64,000 nt of DNA from DASRAA01 sp036512955 (GTDB lineage Bacteria; Acidobacteriota; Terriglobia; Terriglobales; Acidobacteriaceae): the NCBI GenBank assembly GCA_036512955.1, contig DATBZX010000294.1, positions 1-64,000 of the forward strand, given 5' to 3'. The position numbers and the translations under genes were made by a program. Numbering within the stretch: position 1 is the stretch's first letter; each line of letters opens with the position of its first letter. Shown here piece after piece: positions 8,128 to 17,733 of this stretch. Below the pieces are notes generated by a model. That model had not been told where the DNA came from, searched no databases, and saw only the letters and a list, made by a program, of their open reading frames with translations.

Positions 8128-9657
8128 ATGGCAACGCACAGAAAACACGGACTGGCGGTTATGGCGGTGATAATCTTGGCGGTTGTTTCCGCCGGGGCGA
8201 CATCGCACGTAAGAATCGTCCGCTTGAGCTATCAAGACGGCAACGTGCAGATGAGTCGAGGTACGGGCCAGGGCTTGGAGCGTGCCATTCTGAACTCTCC
8301 GGTTGTCGAGGGTTCCAGCGTGGTGACCGGCAGCGACGGCCTGGCGGAAGTCGAGTTCGAGAACAACAGCTCGGTGCGGTTGGGCGGAGCCACCGACGTG
8401 AACTTCCGGCAGTTGCTGATCAATGACGCCGGCGAGAAGGTCAACGAGGTAGAGTTGGTGCGCGGCACGATGTACTTCGACACCCGCTCCAGCAAGGACA
8501 ATGTTTATCGAGTGATTGCCTCCGACCGCACATTTAACGTGCAGCGCAACTCGCAAGTGCGTTTCATCATGAACGGCGACCAGGTTGAGGTTTCCGTGAC
8601 CAACGGAGAAGCGCAACTGCAGAGCAACGCCGAGTTGGTCAAGATCAAGAGGAATGACACGCTGACTCTGGATGCCACAACTCCGGCGGGATTCGTTTTG
8701 GCCAGGGGTGTCGACAGTCTCCCGCTCGATCGTTGGAACAACGAGCGTGCTGCCTACCAGTCCGCGTACTCGTATAACAATACCGGGTACGGATCCTCAT
8801 CGATGGCGGGGTACGGTTACCAGGATCTGGCCTATTACGGTGGCTTCATGAACGTTCCGGGCTACGGACTGGCTTGGCAGCCCTATGGCGCCGCCAGTTG
8901 GATGGGATGGAACCCGTACATCGCCGGAGCGTGGGCGTTCACTCCAGGATTTGGCTATGCGTGGGCCTCAGCCTATCCCTGGGGCTGGTTACCGTTCCAC
9001 TATGGTGCGTGGGGATTTTCACCCGGCATCGGCTGGTTCTGGGCCCCCGGCAGTTCGATGGGCAATGGCGGAGTTGTAACCAATTGGCAGGCGACAGCGC
9101 CTGTGGTGAAGGGACCGGCGGGATTTGTTGCTCCCGTTCCACCTACGACGCCGGTCGCCGGATCTGGCTCGTCGGTTATGGTGGGGCGGATCGGCCGGAC
9201 ACCAGCGTACATCCCTGGGGGACCGATGCCTCCCAATTTTGCTAGCGTTATCGATCATTCCAGCATCATCGGAATGACCACACCAACGAATGCTGCGATG
9301 GGTGCTGGAGGCTCAGCGTCTGGCGCACGTAATTCACGGACGGCCAATTTGGGAGCTTCCAGGCCAGCGACCGCCACGGGCAGTACCTTTGCAACTCCGG
9401 GAACAGGATCGACGGGCGCAAGCTTCAATCACGCGAACTCGGGAATGGGCGCCAATCGTTCGGGACATGTGTTCGCTGCTCCTGCAGCGCCGACCCGGAT
9501 GTCACCGGGCTACTCAGCTCCATGGGCGCCAGATTTCGCAGGCAGCGGGGCTTCCTCACAAGGATTTGGGACACCGATGCACAGCTCCGGAGGTGTGAGT
9601 CACTCAACCGGTTCGAGTGGAACAGGCCACAGTGCAACCGGAACCCATCCCAAATAG
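8128..9657 (+). CDS. FecR-domain secreted protein with Tyr/Trp/Gly-rich tail
   Basis: A 509-residue protein. AAGGGGTGA precedes the chosen ATG, whose product begins with a signal peptide (LAVMAVIILAVVSAGATS). Residues about 30-200 form a FecR-type beta domain (entries such as GSDGLAEVEFENNSSVRLG and SQVRFIMNGDQVEVSVTNGEA). Residues about 230-320 are dense in Tyr, Trp and Gly in a recurring GYGxxW pattern, as seen in DUF6600-like proteins. The rest is low-complexity Ser/Gly/Thr/His sequence. Classical FecR passes iron-siderophore signals to a sigma factor, but there is no sigma gene, TonB receptor or transmembrane helix besides the signal here, so a structural or surface role is likelier. An upstream in-frame start would add 32 residues without signal-peptide character. 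Confidence 0.85.
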   Translation: MATHRKHGLAVMAVIILAVVSAGATSHVRIVRLSYQDGNVQMSRGTGQGLERAILNSPVVEGSSVVTGSDGLAEVEFENNSSVRLGGATDVNFRQLLINDAGEKVNEVELVRGTMYFDTRSSKDNVYRVIASDRTFNVQRNSQVRFIMNGDQVEVSVTNGEAQLQSNAELVKIKRNDTLTLDATTPAGFVLARGVDSLPLDRWNNERAAYQSAYSYNNTGYGSSSMAGYGYQDLAYYGGFMNVPGYGLAWQPYGAASWMGWNPYIAGAWAFTPGFGYAWASAYPWGWLPFHYGAWGFSPGIGWFWAPGSSMGNGGVVTNWQATAPVVKGPAGFVAPVPPTTPVAGSGSSVMVGRIGRTPAYIPGGPMPPNFASVIDHSSIIGMTTPTNAAMGAGGSASGARNSRTANLGASRPATATGSTFATPGTGSTGASFNHANSGMGANRSGHVFAAPAAPTRMSPGYSAPWAPDFAGSGASSQGFGTPMHSSGGVSHSTGSSGTGHSATGTHPK

Positions 9658-9677
9658 TCGTTTTGGCGATCGCGAAT

Positions 9678-9705
9678 CGGGCGGCTTTCGAGCCGCCCGT
9701 TGTTC
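9678..9705 (+). terminator. Terminator after the FecR-domain gene
   Basis: A 9-bp perfect stem (9678-9686 with 9691-9699) closed by a TTCG tetraloop and followed by TTGTT. It lies between two convergent genes and may serve both directions. Confidence 0.75.
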
Positions 9706-9724
9706 TGCATCGAAGGTACTGGGA

Positions 9725-10561
9725 TCAATACACGGCGATTCCTGCGTAGCCTACCACCATGTCACGGTCTCCCGATACGTCGCCCGACGTCCCGTAGCGG
9801 AGGAGCTCTGCCTGGGTAGCTCCCATCTTTCGAGCGGCGGTGAGCATAATGGTCGCAGGACCATAGCCGCACATGCTGATGCCGCCCTGGCGCACCGTGT
9901 CGTACAGTCCTCGCGGATCGAGCGCCAGGACTTGGTCAATGGCGCGGCGGTCCTTCACCCGCGTGACAGCGTCGCTCTCATAGTGGTTCATATCACTGGA
10001 TGCGATTACCAAGGCAGGTTCGGCTAGCTCAACCAACAGGCTACCGATCACAACTCCGAGCGCGCTCAGCGCCTCGAAGTTGCTGGTGCCGACGGTGATG
10101 GGTACGAATTGAAAGACGGGCCGCAGAACTTGAAGGAACGGAAGCTGCACTTCAAGAGCGTGTTCGTAGCGATGCGCCTCCTGATCTTCACTCAGCAGCG
10201 GCATCGCGGTCTTCAATGCGTCCGCGAGTTCGGCATCAACGGGTACGTCGCCCAGCGGCGTATGCCATGCGCCATGGCTCATGATGGCGAGAGGCTCGCC
10301 CGCCCCGGTGTGGTTGGGACAGAGAATGACGTAACGTAGAGGCAGTTCTAATCTGCGGTAAACCGCTCCCGCAACCGCTCCCGAGTACATGTAGCCGGCG
10401 TGCGGAACCACACAACCCACAGCGGGGATCTTCGCTTCGACTATTTGGTGCCCTGCGGTGGCGCGCAGGGTGGTGAAGGTCTCGATCTCGGAGCGCAGAT
10501 GCTGCGCGTTGGCCGGATAGAAGCGTCCTGCAACGGCTGGCGGGCGAATAGCGGTGGTCAT
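9725..10561 (-). CDS. amrB: Memo-family protein (AmmeMemoRadiSam protein B)
   Basis: A 278-residue Memo-domain protein, related to extradiol dioxygenases. The family motifs are in order: VPHAGYMYSG, CPNHTG, EHALEVQLPFLQ, SSDMNHYE, CGYGP and TSGDVSGD near the C-terminus. These hold the conserved His and Cys residues of the putative metal site. In many genomes Memo sits with an AMMECR1 domain and a radical SAM protein; neither is adjacent here. It lies 61 bases downstream of rsmA on the same strand and is probably co-transcribed. The biochemical reaction of bacterial Memo is not settled. Confidence 0.9.
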   Translation of the reverse strand: MTTAIRPPAVAGRFYPANAQHLRSEIETFTTLRATAGHQIVEAKIPAVGCVVPHAGYMYSGAVAGAVYRRLELPLRYVILCPNHTGAGEPLAIMSHGAWHTPLGDVPVDAELADALKTAMPLLSEDQEAHRYEHALEVQLPFLQVLRPVFQFVPITVGTSNFEALSALGVVIGSLLVELAEPALVIASSDMNHYESDAVTRVKDRRAIDQVLALDPRGLYDTVRQGGISMCGYGPATIMLTAARKMGATQAELLRYGTSGDVSGDRDMVVGYAGIAVY

Positions 10562-10622
10562 GGCGATCGCTCCTTCGCATGCCGTAGTTCCATCGTTTCG
10601 GACTATGGCTCCCTGCTAAATT

Positions 10623-11489
10623 TTACGCCTGCCGCAGAGCCCGGAATAAGGCCGCCATTTTTTCGAGAGAAAGTGCCTCGGCGCGGACATCGGCGCGCAC
10701 ATCGGCGGCTTTCAAGGCTGCGCGGATCGCCTTGTCGTCGTAGCGTCCCTTCAGATTGTTCACCAGCGTCTTACGTTTTTGCGCAAAAGACAATTTCAGC
10801 ATTTCCAGGAAGGGATCAGCATCGATCTCCAGCTCCACCAAGCGAGGCTCCATGGTCAGCCGGAGCACGCTGGAGTGCACCTTGGGAGGCGGATCGAAGG
10901 ACCCCGGTGGAAGCGTGAACAGGTTTTCCACCCGGGCGAATAGCTGTGCGGTTGCGGAGAGCAATCCGTAATCGCGGCTGCCCGGTTCGGCGGAGATTCG
11001 GTCGGCGACTTCGCGCTGCACCATGATGACGGCCCGACCGATTTTCTGATGCTCTTCGAGAATGCGCAACACAATGTCGGAGGTGACGTAGTACGGCAAG
11101 TTGCCGATGATGTCGACGGTTTCGGGTTGCGTAGGCCGCAGGTCGTGCAGGGGGCCGGGCCGTCGTCCAACCATGGAAATCCACTCGACAGTCACAAAAT
11201 CGGACTCTAGGATCTCGACATTCTGCAAGGTCGCATAGCGCATGCGCATCTGGGCCGCCAGCACATGGTCCAGTTCGATGCCGATGACTCGCCGGGCGCG
11301 CTTCACCAGTTGGTCGGTGAGCATGCCTCGACCCGGCCCGATCTCGACCACCGTGCGGTTCGAGATATCGCCCAGGGCTTCGACGATCCGTCGCGCCGCA
11401 GAGTGGTCGATGAGAAAATTCTGGCCCAGCTTGGGCTTGCGCTTCCCGAGGCTGTTCATGTCTTTTTCATGGGACGCGGACTTGACCAC
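10623..11489 (-). CDS. rsmA: 16S rRNA dimethyladenosine transferase RsmA (KsgA)
   Basis: A 288-residue methyltransferase that dimethylates two adjacent adenines near the 3' end of 16S rRNA. It shows KLGQNFLID at the N-terminus, the SAM loop EIGPGRGMLT, and the catalytic NLPYY motif (IGNLPYYVTS). The GTG start at 11489 has AGAGGG five bases in front; an internal ATG at 11459 (MNSLGKRKPK) is a possible alternative and would give the usual family length. About 15 residues after the DFVTVEW segment look like a family-variable insertion. It heads a two-gene unit with the Memo gene. Confidence 0.95.
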   Translation of the reverse strand: MVKSASHEKDMNSLGKRKPKLGQNFLIDHSAARRIVEALGDISNRTVVEIGPGRGMLTDQLVKRARRVIGIELDHVLAAQMRMRYATLQNVEILESDFVTVEWISMVGRRPGPLHDLRPTQPETVDIIGNLPYYVTSDIVLRILEEHQKIGRAVIMVQREVADRISAEPGSRDYGLLSATAQLFARVENLFTLPPGSFDPPPKVHSSVLRLTMEPRLVELEIDADPFLEMLKLSFAQKRKTLVNNLKGRYDDKAIRAALKAADVRADVRAEALSLEKMAALFRALRQA

Positions 11490-11616
11490 GTTGACCCTCT
11501 TTCGATTCCGCGATTAGACTCAAGTGTTTCGCTCGCTGCAATATCATAAACGGGCAGGCTGCATTGTGCGGTTCGGCATGTTGCCCGAGGGAAGTTCGAC
11601 CGAGCTTGGAGGTTTC

Positions 11617-13077
11617 ATGCACATCGCCTTTGCGGCATCCGAATGTGTCCCCTTTTCGAAAACCGGCGGGCTGGCGGACGTGGTGGGATCGCTGCCCCAG
11701 GAGTTGGCGAAACTCGGCCACAAAGTCACGGTCTATCTGCCCCGTTATCGCTTAACCAAACTCGATAGTCCGCGCCAGGTGATTCGCAGCATCACCGTCC
11801 CATTCGACGACCGCTACCGATTCTGCTCGGTGCTCGACGGCGGTGCGCGTAACGGCGTGCAATTTTATTTCATCGACTACCCACCGTTCTTCGACCGTGA
11901 CGCCCTCTACGGAACTCCACTGGGCGATTACCACGACAACGCCGAGCGCTTCGCTCTGTTCTGCCGCGCGGTGCTGGAAGCATCCAAAGTACTGGGAAAG
12001 CCAGACCTGTTCCATTGCCATGATTGGCAGACTGCACTTATCCCGATTCTGCTGAAGACGCTTTATCGCGAAGACCCTGCGTTCGCGCAGACGCCCTGCG
12101 TGTTCACCATCCACAATTTGGGATACCAGGGCCTGTTCCCGCCGGAAGTCCTGCCGCTGCTGATGCTGCCGTGGGACCTTTTTACCGTGGCGAAGTTGGA
12201 GTTCTATGGCAAGGCCAACTTCCTGAAGGGTGCGATTGCTGAGGCTGACTTCATTACGACGGTGAGCCGAAAGTATGCCCAGGAGATCCAGACCGCAGAG
12301 TACGGTTTCGGATTGGAAGGAACACTGCGCGCACGTGCGAGTACGGTTACGGGAATTCTCAATGGGGTGGATTATTCGGAGTGGAACCCTGCTTCCGACC
12401 CGATGATTGCGGCCAACTATTCGGCGGACGATCTTTCCGGCAAGGCGAACTGCAAGCAAGACCTGCTGAAGGAATTTGGGTTAGCCGCCGAGACCCAGTT
12501 GCCGGTGGTGGGCATCGTCTCGCGATTCGCCGGTCAGAAGGGCTTTGACCTGATTCAACACGTGGCGGACCGGATGGCGCGGGAAGAAATGATCGTGATC
12601 GCGCTGGGCACCGGCGACAGGGAGTATGAGGACATGTTCCGGCGACTCAACAAACAGTACCCGCAAAAATTCGCCGTGAAAATCGAATTCAACAACCGGC
12701 TGGCGCACAAAATCGAGGCGGGCGCTGACATGTTCCTTATGCCGTCGAGATACGAACCCGCCGGACTGAACCAACTCTACAGCCTCAAGTATGGGACCGT
12801 GCCCATCGTGCGTGCGACCGGGGGCCTTGACGACACCATCGAACTGTTCGATCCAGCCACTGGGAAGGGAACAGGATTCAAATTCAAAGAGTACAGTGGA
12901 GAGGCGCTACTCGATACCGTGAAAGCAGCGATCTTGGCGTACCGCAACACGCAAAAGTGGCAGACTTTGATGCGCAGTGGCATGGCGCAGGATTATTCCT
13001 GGGCGGCTTCTGCTCGCGAATACGTAAAGGTGTACGAGCGGGTGAAGCAGGGAAGGCCGATGCCGATCGCTCCTTAA
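11617..13077 (+). CDS. glgA: Glycogen (starch) synthase
   Basis: A 486-residue GT5 glycosyltransferase that extends alpha-1,4-glucan from ADP-glucose. It has the SKTGGLADVVGSLP ADP-glucose loop at residues 14-28, the HDWQTALIP motif near residue 135, and the C-terminal nucleotide-binding segment EPAGLNQLYSLKYGTVP with TGGLDDT. GGAGGT lies five bases before the chosen ATG; the frame runs 31 codons further upstream without support. No other glg gene is beside it, although the exported glucosidase 0.8 kb downstream acts on related glucans. Confidence 0.95.
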   Translation: MHIAFAASECVPFSKTGGLADVVGSLPQELAKLGHKVTVYLPRYRLTKLDSPRQVIRSITVPFDDRYRFCSVLDGGARNGVQFYFIDYPPFFDRDALYGTPLGDYHDNAERFALFCRAVLEASKVLGKPDLFHCHDWQTALIPILLKTLYREDPAFAQTPCVFTIHNLGYQGLFPPEVLPLLMLPWDLFTVAKLEFYGKANFLKGAIAEADFITTVSRKYAQEIQTAEYGFGLEGTLRARASTVTGILNGVDYSEWNPASDPMIAANYSADDLSGKANCKQDLLKEFGLAAETQLPVVGIVSRFAGQKGFDLIQHVADRMAREEMIVIALGTGDREYEDMFRRLNKQYPQKFAVKIEFNNRLAHKIEAGADMFLMPSRYEPAGLNQLYSLKYGTVPIVRATGGLDDTIELFDPATGKGTGFKFKEYSGEALLDTVKAAILAYRNTQKWQTLMRSGMAQDYSWAASAREYVKVYERVKQGRPMPIAP

Positions 13078-13157
13078 TGCTTCCAACGTAACGCTGCGCC
13101 GACAGCTTCGTCAGATGCTGGGATGTTTGCAACTAATTCAATTGAGAGAGCTGTCCA

Positions 13158-13805
13158 GTGCCCACAATGAGATTGAGAATCGCATTCTTCTGCTTAACTT
13201 TGTGCTTCCTGGTTTCGTGTTCGTCGGAGAAGAAGGCTACGACGGAATCTGCCTCTCAACCGGCGCCTAAGCCAGTCGTGAAGGAGGCGCAGTACGATAC
13301 GGGGCGCACGGCGTTCCAGCGGATGTATCTCTCAGCGCGCCTTTGGGCCACGGATGCGAAGCCGTTCCGCCTGCAATCGCAATTCTCCCCCGATGCGCCG
13401 ACTGCTGAGGGCAAAGCCGGATTGTGGCGCGCTTCGTTCGCCTCTCCTTCGAAGAAGATGATGAAACTGTTCGTGTGGTCGGGGCTGGTCGGCCCAGATG
13501 CGCCCGAGCAAGGAATTAGTTTCTCGGCTGAGGACAGTTGGAGCGCGAGCAACAGTTCGACCCTGCCGTTTGACCTTGCATTCCTGAAAGTCGACAGCGA
13601 TAAGGCCTACGAAGTCGCGCAGAAAAACGGTGGCGAAAAGCTGACCAGGAAAGACCCTAAGCAGCCGGTGATCTTCATGCTCTCCTGGGACGCAACCAGC
13701 AACCAACTGGTTTGGCATGTCCTGTACGGCGAGAATCCCACCGAGGCGAAGCTCCGCCTCGCGGTGGATGCTACTAGCGGAGCTTTTCTCCGGGTGGAGA
13801 AGTAG
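13158..13805 (+). CDS. Lipoprotein of unknown function
   Basis: A 215-residue protein starting at GTG, or at the ATG nine bases later. The N-terminus is a lipoprotein signal ending in the lipobox LVSC, so the mature protein should be lipid-anchored. The body has no motif that I recognise; the last 20 residues (LRLAVDATSGAFLRVEK) resemble the end of PepSY-type domains. It lies 80 bases after glgA and converges on the glucosidase gene with only 46 bases between the stops. Confidence 0.75.
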   Translation: MPTMRLRIAFFCLTLCFLVSCSSEKKATTESASQPAPKPVVKEAQYDTGRTAFQRMYLSARLWATDAKPFRLQSQFSPDAPTAEGKAGLWRASFASPSKKMMKLFVWSGLVGPDAPEQGISFSAEDSWSASNSSTLPFDLAFLKVDSDKAYEVAQKNGGEKLTRKDPKQPVIFMLSWDATSNQLVWHVLYGENPTEAKLRLAVDATSGAFLRVEK

Positions 13806-13851
13806 TCACGCGGACTTCCCAGAGGTTTCACCGAATCTGAAAAGCGCGACG

Positions 13852-15642
13852 CTACTGTTTGTAAACGCGCGCTTCCCAGCCCTTGAGGTGAAGCGTCTCG
13901 CCGCGATCGTCGGGCTTTCCTACATTCGAGATCACCAACTGACCTGCCTTCAGGCCTGCGGGCAAGCTATACGCAATGGCATCTTTTGAGAAGTTAAGCA
14001 CGACCAGGTATTGTTCTTTTCCCAGCGTCCGGGTATAAGCGAACACCTTCGCATTGTTGGGATCGACGTCTTTGTAGTCGCCGTAGACGAAGGCCGGCGT
14101 TTTGCGCCGCAGCTCGGCCATCTGCGCAAAATAGTGGTAGATCGAATTCTTATCGGCTAACTCCTGCTTGGCGTTTATGTCCTTGTAATTTGGATTCACC
14201 GCCAGCCATGCCTTCGGAGCAGTAGTGAAGCCGCCGTTCGGAGTACTGTCCCACTGCATCGGCGTTCGGGCGTTGTCGCGGCTGACCTTGCGCACGTTGG
14301 CCATGAACACGTCCGCTGAGACTTGGTTGGTCAGCACCAGGGCTTTCCATGCGTTTTTCACCGCGATGTCGTCGCACTGGTCGATGCTGGCAAACGGATA
14401 GTTCGTCATCCCCAACTCATCACCTTGGTAAATGAAAGGCGTTCCCTTCAGCGTCAGCAGAAGGGTTGCAAGTACCTTGGCAGAGGCCACGCGATAGGCC
14501 GGCGAATCGTCGCCGAAGGCAGATACGACACGGGGATTATCGTGATTCGATAGAAAAACAGTGTTCCAAATGTGGACGTCCGAAGTCTGGTCGAGGTTGG
14601 TGTAAATCGCTTTCAATTCCGGCAGCGTCCAATCGCGCCACGCCTCACCGTTGCGGTTCAGTCGCACGGCGTCAAAATTGAAGATCATGTTCAGTTCATT
14701 GCGGCGTTCATCGACGAGAGTTGGCGTTTGCTTGACGGTCACACCGAATGCCTCGCCCACGGTCATCACGTCGTACTTGGACAGCACTTGGCTGTTCATC
14801 TCCTGCAAGTACTCGTGGAGATGGGGCCCCATTGCGTAGAAGTACTGAGGCTTTGTCATGTATTCGGGCGGCAGGGCGGGAAGGCCTTCGCGCTTGGAGA
14901 TAAACGGAATCACGTCCATCCGGAATCCATCGACGCCCTTGTCGAGCCAGAACTTCATCAGGTCATAAACTTCCTGGCGGACTTTGGGGTTGTCCCAGTT
15001 GAGGTCGGGCTGCTTCTCGGCAAACAAATGCAGGTAGTACTCGCCGGTCGTTGGATCCTGTTTCCAAGCCGGGCCCGAGAAGAAGGAGGTCCAATTGTTG
15101 GGCGCCTGACCGTCCTTCGCCGGACGCCAGACGTAGTAGTCGCGATAGGCGTTGTCTTTGGACTTTCGGCTCTCGACGAACCACTGATGTTCATCACTGG
15201 AGTGGTTCACCACCAGGTCGATGATCAGCTTCATGTTCCGCTGCTTGATTCCCTTCAGGAGGTCATCAAAATCGGACATGGTGCCGAACTCGGTCATCAC
15301 CTTGCGGTAATCGCGAATGTCGTATCCGTTGTCGGCGTTCGGTGAATCGAAGTGCGGACTCAGCCAGACGACGTTGACGCCAAGTCCCTGGATGTAGTCC
15401 AACTTCGAGGTGATACCTTTCAAGTCGCCGATTCCATCGCCGTTCGAATCTTTGAACGATCGGGGATAGACCTGGTAAACGATGGCCTCTTTCCACCATT
15501 TTGGCTCATAGCCGTTGATGGTTGTGGCAGATTGCGCGTTGGATTGCGAACCTCCCTGTGGCTGGTTCTCGGCCGCTCCCAGGGAGACAGCGACCAGCCC
15601 AAAGGTGGTAATGATTGTTAAGGCGATTTTAGGAATGATCAC
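13852..15642 (-). CDS. Exported GH13 alpha-glucosidase / oligo-1,6-glucosidase
   Basis: A 596-residue GH13 enzyme. After an N-terminal hydrophobic signal segment and a Gln/Ser-rich linker, the catalytic barrel begins at KWWKEAIVYQVYPRSF. Catalytic residues are visible: nucleophile Asp in GFRMDVIPF, acid/base Glu in TVGEAFG and transition-state Asp in FLSNHDNPR. The QPDLNWDNP motif is typical of the subfamily containing oligo-1,6-glucosidase, alpha-glucosidase and trehalose or isomaltulose synthases. Related enzymes are usually cytoplasmic, so the signal sequence is notable. The GTG start at 15642 has GAGGG seven bases upstream; a TTG ten codons earlier is less supported. Exact substrate cannot be fixed by eye. 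Confidence 0.9.
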   Translation of the reverse strand: MIIPKIALTIITTFGLVAVSLGAAENQPQGGSQSNAQSATTINGYEPKWWKEAIVYQVYPRSFKDSNGDGIGDLKGITSKLDYIQGLGVNVVWLSPHFDSPNADNGYDIRDYRKVMTEFGTMSDFDDLLKGIKQRNMKLIIDLVVNHSSDEHQWFVESRKSKDNAYRDYYVWRPAKDGQAPNNWTSFFSGPAWKQDPTTGEYYLHLFAEKQPDLNWDNPKVRQEVYDLMKFWLDKGVDGFRMDVIPFISKREGLPALPPEYMTKPQYFYAMGPHLHEYLQEMNSQVLSKYDVMTVGEAFGVTVKQTPTLVDERRNELNMIFNFDAVRLNRNGEAWRDWTLPELKAIYTNLDQTSDVHIWNTVFLSNHDNPRVVSAFGDDSPAYRVASAKVLATLLLTLKGTPFIYQGDELGMTNYPFASIDQCDDIAVKNAWKALVLTNQVSADVFMANVRKVSRDNARTPMQWDSTPNGGFTTAPKAWLAVNPNYKDINAKQELADKNSIYHYFAQMAELRRKTPAFVYGDYKDVDPNNAKVFAYTRTLGKEQYLVVLNFSKDAIAYSLPAGLKAGQLVISNVGKPDDRGETLHLKGWEARVYKQ

Positions 15643-15960
15643 GGGGAAGCCCTCGATCGTTTTCGATGTCAATGCAGTGTCAACGCTATGCTACATCCTG
15701 TTGCGGGAACGTGCAGCCACCTGTTTTTCGTGCCAGATAGCGTCCGTACCACGGGGATCAAGGGCGGATAGCAGACGCACTCCACCTTTCGGACGGTCGG
15801 GGTTCAAATTCAGTACACCGCAACAACCGACTTAAGTCATTGAAAAATAGTAATATATGAGCGTTACGCGCTATACCTCACACCACAAGTGGATTGCGAA
15901 ATGGCTCTTTCGTGTGCATAATCTTGCAGCGGCAGTTTGCACCCATATAAGGACGATCAC
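15643..15960. promoter_or_regulatory. Divergent promoter region
   Basis: About 320 bases between two divergently transcribed genes. The part 15835-15900 is AT-rich (near 15840-15860 it is almost only A and T) and is the likeliest promoter site for the histidine-kinase operon. No RNA gene or specific operator was recognised. Confidence 0.4.
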
Positions 15961-17733
15961 GTGAGCCCGTCACCTTTTGCCCTACGGTTTCTGACTAGGC
16001 TCCGAGCTACCGGCCTGCAGTACGAAAATCCCCGTTTTGAACGGGTGCTGGGCGTCTCGCGAGTATTTCTGGGCGGGACGGCGCTGATTGTCGATCTAAA
16101 CCAATCACTTGCTCCCGAGCCCTACAACCAGTTCCTGGTCTTTCTGCTCCTGGTCTATTGCGTCCAGAGCATGGGGTTCCTAGTCTGGCTCGTGATGAAT
16201 CCCACTCCTGGGATCTCGTTTGTGAATACGATGCAACTCAGCGACGTCTTGTGGCCGATCGCGTTTTGCCTATTTGCCGATCCCCCCAACAGTCTGGTGT
16301 TTGTTTTTTTTCTTTTTGCGCTGATGACGACGGCTTTCCGGTTCGGGCTTTACGAAACAGTGCTTACTTCGGTGGCTAGCGCACTGCTGCTGGTGTTCCA
16401 GGAGACAGTGGTCGCCTTTGGGCCGGCAGAGCTCAGCCATCTGTTGTACACCCCGGTTGAATGGTCACGGCTGGTGCTGCGGTGCGGTTTTCTGCTGATG
16501 AGTGGGTTTTTGTTGGGTTATCTGGCGGAACGCGAAAAAGAGCTTCGGGCCGAAATTGCCTTTACCAATCATCTACTCTCGCAAGCGCGGGTTGGGAATC
16601 GTCTCAGCGAGGTCGTTGTCGCAATCTCGTGCGACTTGGCGCGGGTTTTTGGTGGAGAACAAGTGTACGAGGTGGTGGCCCAAGCCGGTTCGGGCCGCTG
16701 CTACCGATGGGACATCAAGCGGGTCTCGCAACCAGTTCACGAGATTCGGGAACTTGCGAACAGCGGGGACCGATGTCTGCTGATGCAAGAGTATCCGCAT
16801 ACGTTTTGCATGAAACAGGAAGACGATGGGCGCATTGAGATCGACGCCATCGATGACGAGGGGCGTCGGCTCAATTCCTCGGAATTTAGGAACTTGCCCA
16901 TGCCGGTCGAGGGAGCGAAGTCAGTTCTAGCAGTTAAGCTGGAGGTTGGGCGGGAATGGACCGGGCGATTTGTCCTGGTGAACGGACGGCTGGGGTGGAA
17001 TCGCGAGCGCGAATTGCGCTTTGCTCAGAACGTCGTGGGTCAAGTTGCTCCTGCTCTGTATTCCATTTACCTTTTCCGTAGGATGCGGTCTCGTGCAGGG
17101 GCGATGGAGCGAGCCAGGGTAGCTCGCGAATTACACGATACGACCATCCAGTCATTGATCAGCATAGAAATGCAGATCGACGTGTTGCGGCGTAGGGTCA
17201 ACGGTCAACCCCAATCCGCTGAACTAGCGCACATACAGAAGTTGCTGCAGGAAGAAGTGCTCAATATGCGGGAACTGATGCAGAGCATGAAGCCCGTAGA
17301 AATCGGCCCTCATCAATTTCTTGACTTTCTTGCCCAACTCGTAGAACGTTTTCGCAGCGACACCGGCGTCGAAGCACGGTTCGTTTCCGAATTAGAAGAG
17401 GTCACGCTTCCTTCTTCAGCCTGCCAGGAACTGGCAAGGGTGGTGCAGGAAGGCTTGGTGAATGTTAGAAAACACAGTGGGGCAAGGTCGGTTTATGTCC
17501 GTTTTGGGGCTCAGAATGGCCTGTGGAAGCTGGTGATCGACGATGACGGTCGTGGATTTCAGTTCACGGGCCGGCTGACGTTGACGGAATTGGACGATCT
17601 TCACCGGGGCCCTGCTGTAATCAAAGAACGGGTTCGCGCCATCGGAGGCGATCTGGTGATCGAGTCGAGCCCCGGACACGGTTCGCGGTTGGAAATTACG
17701 GTTCCTCAGAAAGGGTATGAATTCTATGGATAG
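15961..17733 (+). CDS. NarL-type membrane sensor histidine kinase
   Basis: A 590-residue kinase. Residues about 30-190 contain five or six hydrophobic segments forming a membrane sensor module. A GAF-like region follows (about 210-370). The HisKA_3 dimerisation helix carries the phospho-acceptor His in ARVARELHDTTIQSL (near residue 387), and the HATPase domain has NVRKHSGA and DDDGRGF. The GTG start has AAGGA seven bases in front; a TTG eight codons upstream is less likely. It overlaps the response-regulator gene by 8 bases, so the two form one system. The signal sensed is unknown. Confidence 0.9.
   Translation: MSPSPFALRFLTRLRATGLQYENPRFERVLGVSRVFLGGTALIVDLNQSLAPEPYNQFLVFLLLVYCVQSMGFLVWLVMNPTPGISFVNTMQLSDVLWPIAFCLFADPPNSLVFVFFLFALMTTAFRFGLYETVLTSVASALLLVFQETVVAFGPAELSHLLYTPVEWSRLVLRCGFLLMSGFLLGYLAEREKELRAEIAFTNHLLSQARVGNRLSEVVVAISCDLARVFGGEQVYEVVAQAGSGRCYRWDIKRVSQPVHEIRELANSGDRCLLMQEYPHTFCMKQEDDGRIEIDAIDDEGRRLNSSEFRNLPMPVEGAKSVLAVKLEVGREWTGRFVLVNGRLGWNRERELRFAQNVVGQVAPALYSIYLFRRMRSRAGAMERARVARELHDTTIQSLISIEMQIDVLRRRVNGQPQSAELAHIQKLLQEEVLNMRELMQSMKPVEIGPHQFLDFLAQLVERFRSDTGVEARFVSELEEVTLPSSACQELARVVQEGLVNVRKHSGARSVYVRFGAQNGLWKLVIDDDGRGFQFTGRLTLTELDDLHRGPAVIKERVRAIGGDLVIESSPGHGSRLEITVPQKGYEFYG

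Noticed and set aside
15790..15830. tRNA T-arm (GGTTCAAATTC) near the divergent promoter
   Set aside because: The stem of the supposed T-arm does not pair and no acceptor or anticodon arm surrounds it.
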